A stretch of 64,000 nt of DNA from Thiemannella venezuelensis (GTDB lineage Bacteria > Actinomycetota > Actinomycetes > Streptosporangiales > Streptosporangiaceae). The stretch spans positions 1 to 64,000 of the forward strand of contig NZ_JACHJJ010000010.1 in NCBI RefSeq assembly GCF_014203605.1, in the 5' to 3' direction. Below are positions 16,701-23,869 of this stretch, one piece after another (within the stretch, counting starts at the first letter, position 1; every line of letters starts with the position of its first letter). The position numbers were made by a program, and so were the translations under genes. Below the pieces are notes generated by a model. It was not told the origin of the DNA. It ran no database searches and saw only the letters and a list, made by a program, of their open reading frames with translations.

Positions 16701-17541
16701 CACGCTCGCCACCGCCGGCGGCATCGTCGGGCTGCCGTCCGTCGTCGCCGGCAGCGCGGTGACCCTGTGGCGCGACGGACGCGCCGCCCTCCGGCTCGAC
16801 GGACACACCGGCCCGGTGCTCGATGCGGTCTTCAGCCCGGACGGCCGGCTGCTCGCCACGGGCGGCGTCGATCGCACCGTCATCCTGTGGGACGCCGCCC
16901 GCGGTACGCGCCTGGCCGTGCTCACCGGCCACAGCCTGGCCGTCAACGGCCTGGCCTTCAGCCCGGACGGCCGGATCCTGGCCAGCGCCGGGCACGACCC
17001 CGCGATCATGCTGTGGGATGTGGCCACGCGCAAACCGCTGGCCGCGCCGCTGGTCGGCCACGGCGGGTGGGTGCGCACCGTCGCCTTCAGCCCGGACGGC
17101 CGCACGCTGGCCAGCGCCGGAGCCGATCGCACCGTGATGCTGTGGGATGTGGCGCGGCGCACCCGGCTGGCCACCCTGCCCGATCACGCCGACGCCGTCA
17201 CCGCAGGGGTGGCGTTCAGCCCGGACGGGCGCACCCTCGCCTTCACCAGCGGCAACCACACCATCACCTTGTGGGACCTGAGGGGCCGGCGGCTCTCGGC
17301 CCGTCTGAGCGGCCACACCCAGCCGGTGCAGGCCGTCGCCTTCAGCCCGGACGGCCGCCTGCTGGCCAGCGCCGGAGCCGACCAGGCCGTCATCCTGTGG
17401 CAGACCGACGCCCGGCGCTCGGCCGAGCACATCTGCGCCGTGCTCATCCGCGGCCTGGCCGAGGCGCAGTGGCGGCAGCACATCCCCGAGCGGCCGTATC
17501 CGCACACCTGCCCCCGGCCCGGCCCGGCTTCGACCCGCTGA
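13786..17541 (+). CDS. HTH-STAND NTPase-WD40 repeat protein
   Basis: 1251 residues. An XRE-like helix-turn-helix (about 10-75: LRKLREQAG, RELSRRAHYAPTTLAQAARG) comes first. An nSTAND1-type NTPase follows, with Walker A GASGAGKSS at about 143 and Walker B LLLIVDQFEEVF at about 210. Then comes a winged-helix-like region (HEALIRAWPRL at about 430), a hydrophobic segment (about 535-556) that may be a membrane helix, and 14 WD40 repeats from about 618. The repeats share FSPDGRTLASAG and LWD, enough for two seven-bladed propellers. STAND proteins are ligand-triggered switches that often assemble on binding. GGAGGTAGGAG precedes ATG 13786. No effector domain is visible, so signalling or regulation is more likely than killing. 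The repeats are near-identical DNA and prone to recombination. Confidence 0.88.
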   Translation: MPRPERPVDPEAGALQRFAWELRKLREQAGNPGYRELSRRAHYAPTTLAQAARGEALPSLAVVLAYVRACGGDAGHWEERWRCVAEEAGFAAPADDGRDDRSPYVGLAAYQAEDASRFHGRESLVDDLMARLDRRRLLAVCGASGAGKSSLLRAGLLPRACAQGWRPVLMTPGAHPLLEWAQSLAEASGVPADELHAALRDDPAGLPVLPELLLIVDQFEEVFTLCRDRGERAAFIAALPALAGAGRVVLGVRADFYAHCTDHPELAAALTGAQVPVGPMTTEELRQAVTRPAQEAGCVVEGSLLAAIMADSAGQIGALPLISHALAETWRRRRGTTLTLTGYQAAGGVHGALAKTAETAYEALTPAQQARAREVFVRLTAFGEGTDDTGRPISPAELDPLDLDTRTVLDHFSRVRLITLGADTVQISHEALIRAWPRLHQWLTTEREGLRVHRGLTQAAQAWAELEHDPGALYRGARLVIAREWVSRQEAGGRYGGDAGARRSVLNTLERAFLHASIAQEDTEHTRAVRRRRQLRALAAGLALLLAVSTATGVFATVKWREAVEAHRVALSRQLATQALYLAGSRPDTAMPLAVEAHALAPTTEARSALLSMTPHLARRGTLTGHAGAVSQVLFTPDGRTLVSVGRDRSVRLWDVRGGALLARLTGHDTWMKAAALSPDGRTLATGGEDGVLVLWDVPGRARIAALPGHDRQIREIAFSPDGRTLATASDDHSVMVWDAARHVRLRALTGHRAAVRGVAFSPDGRTLASAGDDRAVLLWDLARQAPPVLLGEHPETAAAVAFSPDGRTLASAGGRASVQLWDVARRTRLARLGHGEDGQVITLVFSPDGRTLAGSGHDPTVLLWDVAHRTLRGRLTGHQANVYTIAFDPSSSMLSSAGEDGTILLWDLAQASLAGHATAVADVAFSPDGRTLAGASGRRTMLWHSADRTLAAVHDDPSPQVNALAFSPDGRTLATAGGIVGLPSVVAGSAVTLWRDGRAALRLDGHTGPVLDAVFSPDGRLLATGGVDRTVILWDAARGTRLAVLTGHSLAVNGLAFSPDGRILASAGHDPAIMLWDVATRKPLAAPLVGHGGWVRTVAFSPDGRTLASAGADRTVMLWDVARRTRLATLPDHADAVTAGVAFSPDGRTLAFTSGNHTITLWDLRGRRLSARLSGHTQPVQAVAFSPDGRLLASAGADQAVILWQTDARRSAEHICAVLIRGLAEAQWRQHIPERPYPHTCPRPGPASTR

Positions 17542-17624
17542 TCAGAAGTCCTCCGGAGCTCCCTCCCCGCTCGCCGAGGGCTTCAGGGCCCTGGCGCACC
17601 GCGTCCGCGAAGCCGGTGCGGTGC

Positions 17625-18569
17625 TCAGCGCTCCGTACGGCGGAAGCCCGCGCGGTAGGCGCTGGGGGTGAGCCCCACCCGGCCGACCAGGTGTTTGCGC
17701 AGGGAGTCGGCGCTGCCCAGCCCGCTCTGCCAGGCGATCTCGTCCATCGGCAGGTCGGTGGTCTCGAGCAGTTCCCGCGCCCGGTCGATGCGCCGGTGCA
17801 GCAGCCACTGCAGAGGGCTGAGCCCGGTCTCGGAGTGGAAGCGGCGGGTCAGCGTGCGCACGCTGGTGCCGGTGTGCGCGGCCAGGTCCTTGAGGGTCAG
17901 CGGGCGGTCCAGGTGCGCCAGCGCCCAGGCCCGGGTCCCGGCCAGCCAGGTGCCGCGCTCGGGCGGCAGCGGCGTGGTGATGAACTGGGCCTGGCCGCCG
18001 GGCCGTACGGGGGAGACGACCGCGGCACGGGCCACGGCGTTGGCCGCGGCCGCCCCGTGGTCGAGCCGCACCAGGTGCAGGCACAGGTCGATGGCGGCGG
18101 CCGCGCCCGCGGAGGTCAGCACCCGGCCGTCGTCGACGTAGAGCACGTCGGGGCGGACCTCGACGGCGGGGTGGCGGGCGGCCAGCGCCTCGGCCAGGGC
18201 CCAGTGGGTGGTCGCCGGGCGGCCGTCCAGCAGGCCCGCCTGCGCCAGTACGAAGGCGCCGGTGCACAGGGAGGCGATGCGCGTCCCGGCGGACGCCGTC
18301 TCCCGCAGTACCCGCAGCACGTCGGGGTGGGCGGGCTCGCCGCCGCTGCCGGCCACGATCACGGTGTCGGCCTCCCGCACCGTCTCCAGGCCGTGCGGGA
18401 CGAACAGGTCGGGGCCGCCGGCCGTGGGCACGATGCCCGGTTCGGCCGTGCACGCCCGGACGGTGTAGCCCGGGACGCCGTCGGCCTCGACCCCGCCGAA
18501 GATCATGTAGGGGATGGAGGCGTCGAAGCTCATGACGGGCGTCACGACGACGAGCACGATGCGATGCAC
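17625..18569 (-). CDS. GlxA-type AraC-family regulator with DJ-1/PfpI domain
   Basis: 314 residues. The N-terminal DJ-1/PfpI-like domain (about 1-185) carries ASLCTGAFVLAQAGLLDGRPATTHW, the nucleophile-elbow cysteine region of the GATase1 fold. The C-terminal AraC DNA-binding pair of helix-turn-helices (about 210-310) includes LTLKDLAAHTGTSVRTLTRRF and MDEIAWQSGLGSADSLRKH. GTG 18569 is chosen because GGAGG lies 9 bases upstream; an ATG at 18596 has no ribosome site. It is divergent from the epimerase-like gene at 18642 with 72 bases between starts, so it probably controls that gene and itself. Confidence 0.85.
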   Translation of the reverse strand: MHRIVLVVVTPVMSFDASIPYMIFGGVEADGVPGYTVRACTAEPGIVPTAGGPDLFVPHGLETVREADTVIVAGSGGEPAHPDVLRVLRETASAGTRIASLCTGAFVLAQAGLLDGRPATTHWALAEALAARHPAVEVRPDVLYVDDGRVLTSAGAAAAIDLCLHLVRLDHGAAAANAVARAAVVSPVRPGGQAQFITTPLPPERGTWLAGTRAWALAHLDRPLTLKDLAAHTGTSVRTLTRRFHSETGLSPLQWLLHRRIDRARELLETTDLPMDEIAWQSGLGSADSLRKHLVGRVGLTPSAYRAGFRRTER

Positions 18570-18641
18570 TGGCTGGATCCTCCGGATAGCTGGCATTCTG
18601 GCCACTGTCGTCAGCCTAGGCGGGTGGTGGACGGTGGGTCC

Positions 18642-19532
18642 ATGACCTTCCACGTGATCATCGGCGCCGGTGCCGCCGCCTCCCGCACCGCCCTGCTGCT
18701 CGCCGCCGACGGCGAGCGCGTCAGGATCGTCAGCCGCAGCGGCGGCGGGCCCGACCACCCCCTGGTCGAGAAGACGGCCGCGGACGCCGCCGACGCCGAC
18801 CGCCTCACCCGGTTGCTGGAGGGCGCGGCCACGCTGTACGGCTGCGCCGCGCCGCCGTACCACCGCTGGCCGCAGGAGTTCCCGGCGCTGGCCGGCGCCG
18901 CTCTGACCGCCGCGGCGCGCACCGGCGCGCGCTACGTCATGCTGGGCAACCTGTACGGCTACGGCCTCGTCACCGGCCCGCTCCACCCGGGGCTGCCGCT
19001 GGAGGCCGCCGGCCCGAAGGGCCGCCTGCGGGCACGCCTGTGGGAGGAGGCCGCGGCCTCGGGCGTTCAGGTCACCGAGGTGCGGGCCGCGCAGTTCTAC
19101 GGCGCCGGCGCGGTGTCGGTCTTCAGCCTCATGGTCCAGCCGCGGGTGCTGGCGGGCGCGCTCGCCCTGGTGCCGCAGGATCTCGACCTGCCGCACAGCT
19201 ACTCCTCCATCGGCGACACGGCCCGCACGCTGGTCGCCGCGGGCCGCGACGAGCGCTCCTGGGGGCGGGCCTGGCACGCGCCGGCCGTCACGCCGTCGGT
19301 GCGCGAGCTGGCCGCGCGGCTGGCCGAGCTGGCCGGGGCGCCCCTGCCGCGGCTGGAGGAGCTGACCGAGCGGGACCTGGCGCTGCTGGCGCTCACCGAC
19401 CCGTTCTGGGCCGAGCTGACCGAGGTGCTGGAGGCCCCCGGCCTGCCGTACGTCTCCGACTTCACCGAGACCGAGAAGCTCCTCGGCGTCACGGCCACGC
19501 CGGTCGAGGAGGTCCTGGCCGAACTGCTCTGA
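18642..19532 (+). CDS. NAD-dependent epimerase/dehydratase-like (extended SDR) protein
   Basis: 296 residues. The N-terminal Rossmann start FHVIIGAGAAASRTALLLA is a variant of the GxxGxxG loop (GAGAAAS), and MLGNLYGYG gives the YG-containing region. The family usually uses a YxxxK active site; here the aligned part reads GPKGRLRARLWEE without a clear tyrosine, so catalysis is uncertain. Related actinobacterial proteins are annotated as NAD-dependent epimerases of unknown substrate. ATG 18642. It is divergent from its likely AraC-type regulator at 17625. Confidence 0.75.
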   Translation: MTFHVIIGAGAAASRTALLLAADGERVRIVSRSGGGPDHPLVEKTAADAADADRLTRLLEGAATLYGCAAPPYHRWPQEFPALAGAALTAAARTGARYVMLGNLYGYGLVTGPLHPGLPLEAAGPKGRLRARLWEEAAASGVQVTEVRAAQFYGAGAVSVFSLMVQPRVLAGALALVPQDLDLPHSYSSIGDTARTLVAAGRDERSWGRAWHAPAVTPSVRELAARLAELAGAPLPRLEELTERDLALLALTDPFWAELTEVLEAPGLPYVSDFTETEKLLGVTATPVEEVLAELL

Positions 19533-19646
19533 GGTCCGGAGCGGCTCCGGGCCGGCGGAGGAGCAGGCCGTCGCCCGCCGGCGGGCTGAACGAGCCGGTC
19601 CGGGCGCCGCGGCGGGCCGCGGGCTCGCGGTGACCGCCGCTGCGCG

Positions 19647-22211
19647 TCACCGCCGGGGGCCCAGGCGGCCGAGGTGCGCGAGCATGGCGGTCTCGCCGGG
19701 GCGGTAGCCGAGGTCCTGGAACAGGGCCAGCGCCCGGATGAAGTGGTCGGCCGCCCGGACGCGGTCGCCCTGCCGCTCGTGGATCAGGCCCAGGTTGCCC
19801 AGGACGGTCGCCTCTCCGGCGCGGATCCCGTGGTCGTGGAAGAGGGCCAGGGCCTGGTCGAGCACCTGGTGGGCGAGGTCGTGCCGGTTCCGGCGGCTGT
19901 GGACCAGGCCCAGGTTGCCCAGGACGATGGCCTCGCCGCGGCGTTCGCCCACCTCGCGGTAGAGGGACAGGGAACGGTCGTAGTCGGCGTGCGCGCGGTC
20001 GATGTCCCCGGCCTCCCAGGCGACGTCGCCGAGGCTGCACAGGGCGCGGGCCTCGGCGTGGCGGTCGCCGGCCAGGCGGGCGAGGTCCAGGGCCCGCGGG
20101 GTGTGGAGGTGGGCCCGGTCGTGGTCGCCCAGCCTGGCGTGCATGACGCCCTGGTTGAGAAGGGCCTGCGCCTGGGCGGACGGGTCCCGGGCGGCGCGGA
20201 CGGCGGCGTCGTAGAGGGGCAGGGCCTCGGCGTGGTGGATGTGGCCGTCCAGGTACGCGTACAGGGCGGCGGCCAGGTCGGTGGTGTGCCGGGGCCGGTC
20301 GGCCGCGGCCTGGACGCCGCAGGCGATGAGGTTGGCGCGTTCGGCGTCCAGCCAGGCGAGCGCGCTGACCGGGTCCTCCGGCGCGGGGCCGTCCGCGGGC
20401 GGCGCGGCCGGCAGCAGGTGCCGCGAGTAGGGGAAGAGCCGGCCGATCGCGACGACCGCGGTGCGCAGGTGGTGGCCGGCCAGGCGGGTCAGGGCGCCGG
20501 AGGCCTCCTCCGGCTCGGCGAGGGAGCGGGCGTGGTCGCGGAGCAGGTCGTGGAAGGTGTACCGGCCGGGCTCGTGCTGGATGAGCATGTGGGCGTCGAG
20601 GAGGTCCTCCAGGATCTCCTCCGCCTCGTAGGGGTCCGTCCCGGCGAGGGCCGCGGCGGCGTACGGGTCGACGTCACGGCCGGGATGGACGCCCAGCAGG
20701 CGGAACGTGCGCCGCCTGTCGGCGGCCAGCTGCCGGTAGGAGAGGGTGAACGCCGCGGCGACCCCCCGCTCGGCGGTGGAGAGCTCGGCGAGCCTGCGGC
20801 GCTCGGCGCGCAGGCGCTCCGCCAGGTAGTCGACCGTCCACTGGGGGCGGTGGTGAAGCCGGGCGGCGGCGATGCGGACGGCCAGGGGAAGGAAACCGCA
20901 CAGCTGCAGGACGTCCAGTACGGCCAGGGGCCGCCGTTCGGCGCGTTCACCGACGATGCCGTTGAACAGGGCGATGGCGTCGGCCGCGGGGAAGACGTCC
21001 ATGGACAGGGCACGGGCGCCGTCCAGGTCGGTGAGGCGGCGCCTGCTGGTGATCAGGGTGAGGCTTCCGGGCGCTCCGGGGAGCAGGTGCCGTACGTGCT
21101 CGGCGCCGGCCGCGTTGTCCAGGACCACCAGGACCCTGCGCCCGGCGAGCTCCGAGCGCCAGAGCGCGCATCTGCCGGCCAGGTCGGCGGGGATGCGGTC
21201 GGCCGGGACGCCGGCCTGGCGCAGCAGGATGTCCAGGGCCGCGGCGGGATCGAGCGGCGGCTGCCCCGCCGTGTGGGCGCGCAGGTCCACGAAGAGCCGG
21301 CCGTCGGGGTACCGGGCGGCGAGCCGGTGGGCGGTGTGCACGGCGAACGCCGTCTTGCCGACGCCGGCCATCCCGTCGATCGTGTAGATCGCGGCCTGGC
21401 CGGCCTGGTGGGTCAGGTGGCCGAGCTCGTTGCCGCGTCCGGCGAAGTCGGGCAGGTCGTAGGGCAGGAACGACCCCTGCCCGGCCGGCTCAGGGGCCGT
21501 GTCGCCGGCCAGGATCGCCTGCTCCAGGGTGGTGAAGGCATGGCCCGGGTCCAGGCCCTGATCGTCGGCGAGCCTGGCGCGGAAGGCGCGGGCGACGGCG
21601 AGCGCGTCGGGCTGGCGCCCGGCGAGGTGGAGGGCGCGCATGAGGTGGCAGGCGAGCTTCTCACGCAGCGGGTGCGCGGCGGCCTGCGCGCTCAGCTCGT
21701 CGATCAGGTGCTCATGGCGGCCGAGGGCGAGTTCGAGCTCGGCGAGCCGCTCGAACGCCGCCAGCCGGCGTTCGGTCAGCCTCGTCCGGGCGTCGGCGAC
21801 GTAGTCGGCGCTGACGTCGGCCAGCGCCTCGCCGCGCCACAGGGCGAGGGCGGCGCGGATCCGCTGCGGGTCCTCGGCGGCCGACAGCGCCCCGGTGAAC
21901 TCGTCGAGGTCGAGCTGCCCGGCCTGCGGAACGATCACATACCCGGCGTCGCGGGTCTGCAGCACCTCCGCGGCCCCGGCCCGGCGCAGCACCCGCCGGA
22001 TCGCGGTGACGGCGGCGTGGATCTGGGAGCGGGCCGTCTCCGGCGGGGCCGGTCCCCACACGGCGTCGATCAGGCGGTCGCGGCCGAGCACGATCCTGGC
22101 GTGGAGCAGCAGGTAGGCCAGCACCGCCCGGTGGCGGGGGGCCAGCCCGTCCAGCCGGGTCCCGTCGGCGGTGACCTCGACCGGGCCGAGGACCGTGAAC
22201 CGCACCCCCAT
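19647..22211 (-). CDS. AfsR/SARP-family regulator with NB-ARC and TPR domains
   Basis: 854 residues. The SARP part is an OmpR-like winged helix (about 1-95: VRFTVLGPVEV, HRAVLAYLLLHA) followed by a BTAD helical domain (about 100-245). An NB-ARC ATPase follows: P-loop GMAGVGKTAFAV at about 285, VLVVLDNA at about 365, LITSRR. The last 250 residues carry TPR-like helices with repeated GEA-VLGNLGL. This is the AfsR layout: the SARP domain activates biosynthetic or morphogenesis promoters and the ATPase/TPR half senses input. It is divergent from an AhpD-like gene (77 bases between starts) and lies 1.7 kb from the end of the NRPS operon, so it is a candidate activator of either. ATG 22211. Confidence 0.92.
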   Translation of the reverse strand: MGVRFTVLGPVEVTADGTRLDGLAPRHRAVLAYLLLHARIVLGRDRLIDAVWGPAPPETARSQIHAAVTAIRRVLRRAGAAEVLQTRDAGYVIVPQAGQLDLDEFTGALSAAEDPQRIRAALALWRGEALADVSADYVADARTRLTERRLAAFERLAELELALGRHEHLIDELSAQAAAHPLREKLACHLMRALHLAGRQPDALAVARAFRARLADDQGLDPGHAFTTLEQAILAGDTAPEPAGQGSFLPYDLPDFAGRGNELGHLTHQAGQAAIYTIDGMAGVGKTAFAVHTAHRLAARYPDGRLFVDLRAHTAGQPPLDPAAALDILLRQAGVPADRIPADLAGRCALWRSELAGRRVLVVLDNAAGAEHVRHLLPGAPGSLTLITSRRRLTDLDGARALSMDVFPAADAIALFNGIVGERAERRPLAVLDVLQLCGFLPLAVRIAAARLHHRPQWTVDYLAERLRAERRRLAELSTAERGVAAAFTLSYRQLAADRRRTFRLLGVHPGRDVDPYAAAALAGTDPYEAEEILEDLLDAHMLIQHEPGRYTFHDLLRDHARSLAEPEEASGALTRLAGHHLRTAVVAIGRLFPYSRHLLPAAPPADGPAPEDPVSALAWLDAERANLIACGVQAAADRPRHTTDLAAALYAYLDGHIHHAEALPLYDAAVRAARDPSAQAQALLNQGVMHARLGDHDRAHLHTPRALDLARLAGDRHAEARALCSLGDVAWEAGDIDRAHADYDRSLSLYREVGERRGEAIVLGNLGLVHSRRNRHDLAHQVLDQALALFHDHGIRAGEATVLGNLGLIHERQGDRVRAADHFIRALALFQDLGYRPGETAMLAHLGRLGPRR

Positions 22212-22287
22212 GCTCGCCCCACTCCGATTCCGCGTGCATCGCCGACGTATCGCGAACCTATCAGTCCCCTTCCGCAGCATTGCGGGC

Positions 22288-22782
22288 ATGGAAGGACTAC
22301 CGCTGATCGACCCGGACACCGCCGCCGGTCCGGTGAGGGCCCAGTTCGCCGCCGCCCGGAGGGTGCTCGGCGTCACGCCCAACCTCGCCAGGGCGATGGC
22401 GCACAGCCCCGTCGTCCTCGCCGGCTACCTGGCCGCCGTGGACGGGCTGCGCGACGGCCGCCTGACGCCGGGGGACCAGGCGGGCATCGCCCTGCTCGCC
22501 GCGCAGCACCTCCGGAGCGAGTACGCGCTGTCGATGCACACGTTCCTGTCGGCGGAGGTCACCGGCCTGAGCGCACCCGAGCTGGCCGCCGCCCGGCGCG
22601 GAGAAGGATCAACCGCCCTGGAGTACGCCGCCGCGCTGCTGCGCGGCGGCACGCCCCGGGCGCACGGACTGTCCCCCGCCGAGGTCACCGAGGTCGTCGC
22701 CCACGTGGCGGTCGGCCTCTTCGTCTCCTGCTTCACCGCCGCGGCGCGCGTCCCCCTCGACTGGCCGCTCGTCACGCTCTGA
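22288..22782 (+). CDS. AhpD/carboxymuconolactone decarboxylase-fold protein lacking the redox cysteines
   Basis: 164 residues with the all-helical AhpD-like fold: FAAARRVLGVTPNLARAMAHSP, then a second helix pair with YALSMHTFLSAEVTGLS. Peroxidase members carry CxxC followed by His (C-E-Y-C-xxx-H). Here the matching stretch reads S-E-Y-A-L-S-M-H, so both cysteines are replaced by Ser and Ala while His is kept. A thiol peroxidase role is therefore unlikely; a decarboxylase-like or binding role is open. ATG 22288, divergent from the SARP gene. Confidence 0.78.
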   Translation: MEGLPLIDPDTAAGPVRAQFAAARRVLGVTPNLARAMAHSPVVLAGYLAAVDGLRDGRLTPGDQAGIALLAAQHLRSEYALSMHTFLSAEVTGLSAPELAAARRGEGSTALEYAAALLRGGTPRAHGLSPAEVTEVVAHVAVGLFVSCFTAAARVPLDWPLVTL

Positions 22783-22909
22783 GAGAGGAGGCACCGGCTG
22801 AGGACGGCACCCGACCGACGCCTTATCTTCGACTGCCGTACCGACCTGTCCTGTTCGACGTGCCTCCCGAGCCCTGAAGGCCCGGGATCCCCAGCATCGA
22901 GGAGCCGAG

Positions 22910-23371
22910 ATGACCCTCCCGGACGCCCGCAGTCCCGAGCAGCGCAAGCTCGACAGCCTGAACCGGCTCGAACACGACGTCGACGCCTGGGTGGCCACGG
23001 CCGGTCCCGGCGGCGGGGAGCCGTACATGGTGCCGCTGTCCTTCCTGTGGGACGGCGCCGCCCTGATCATCGCCACCGCCGCCGCCAGCGTGACCGCCCG
23101 CAACCTGCAGGCGACGGGGAAGGCCCGGATCGCCGTCGGCCCCACGCGCGACGTGACCCTGATCGAGGGTGCGGCGCGGGGGCTGCCCGCCTCCGAGGTC
23201 TCCACCGAGCTGGCGGACGCCTTCGCCGCCAAGACCGGGTTCGACCCGCGCGAGCTGAGCAGCCCGTACCTCTACTTCAGCGTCCTGCCGCAACGCGTCC
23301 AGGCCTGGCGCGAGGTCAACGAGCTCAAGGACCGCGAACTCATGAGCGGCGGCCGCTGGCACGTCTCCTGA
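22910..23371 (+). CDS. Pyridoxamine 5'-phosphate oxidase-like flavin split-barrel protein
   Basis: 153 residues. One split-barrel domain: MVPLSFLWDGAALIIATAAASVTARNLQ, ARIAVGPTRDVTLIEGAA, YLYFSVLPQRVQAWREVNE. This pattern (short barrel, ARNL helix, final W-R-E) is typical of small actinobacterial F420- or FMN-binding split-barrel proteins. Substrate unknown. GAGGAG precedes ATG 22910. It follows the AhpD-like gene on the same strand after 127 bases. Confidence 0.8.
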   Translation: MTLPDARSPEQRKLDSLNRLEHDVDAWVATAGPGGGEPYMVPLSFLWDGAALIIATAAASVTARNLQATGKARIAVGPTRDVTLIEGAARGLPASEVSTELADAFAAKTGFDPRELSSPYLYFSVLPQRVQAWREVNELKDRELMSGGRWHVS

Positions 23372-23463
23372 CCGCCTCGGCCGTCCCGTTCCCGCAGGCG
23401 CCCGGCGCCGTCAGGCGCCGGGCGGTGTCCCGCTCCGGACGGCGGTCTGGGATGCTGTGCGGC

Positions 23464-23793
23464 ATGACCGCCACGCCTTCCGATCTCGCCCAGCGCCAGC
23501 TCGACGCCTACAACGCCCACGACCTCGAAGCCTTCCTCGCGTGCTACGCGGAGGACGTCCTCGTGCTCAGCGGTGAGGAGGTCCAGGGCAAGGGCCACGA
23601 CTACCTGCGCGAACGGTACACGCCGCAGTTCGACGCCAAGTCCTGCCACGCCGACCTGCTGGGCCGGACGGCCGAGGGCGACTGGGTGGTGGACCACGAG
23701 CACGCGGTCGGCACCGCCCGCGGCGACTTCGACCTGCTGGTCTCCTACCGGGTCAGGGACGGCGTGATCGACCGAGTGATCTTCATGGCCTGA
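23464..23793 (+). CDS. SnoaL/NTF2-like small protein
   Basis: 109 residues with the NTF2-like cone fold: QRQLDAYNAHDLEAFLACYAEDV at the start, WVVDHEHAVG in the middle and VSYRVRDGVIDRVIFM at the end. Members are small cyclases, isomerases, dehydratases or ligand-binding proteins. The YNAHDLEAFLACYAEDV pattern is general to the steroid isomerase-like group, so no reaction is assigned. ATG 23464. Confidence 0.75.
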   Translation: MTATPSDLAQRQLDAYNAHDLEAFLACYAEDVLVLSGEEVQGKGHDYLRERYTPQFDAKSCHADLLGRTAEGDWVVDHEHAVGTARGDFDLLVSYRVRDGVIDRVIFMA

Positions 23794-23820
23794 GCCGGGC
23801 GTCCCCGGACCCGCCACGAC

Positions 23821-23845
23821 CGCGCCGCGGACCTCCGGCGGCGCG
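23821..23845. terminator. Bidirectional hairpin at the end of the NRPS operon
   Basis: CGCGCCGC / GCGGCGCG (8-bp perfect stem, 9-base loop) between the SnoaL-like gene and the leftward NRPS operon. Confidence 0.55.
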
Positions 23846-23869
23846 ATCGCGGCGGCAGGCCGTGTCCGC

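Noticed and set aside
13591-17505. Long 1304-residue open frame on the minus strand
   Set aside because: It is a shadow of the STAND-WD40 gene: the plus-strand frame has recognisable domains, a good ribosome site and repeats; the minus frame has no domain.
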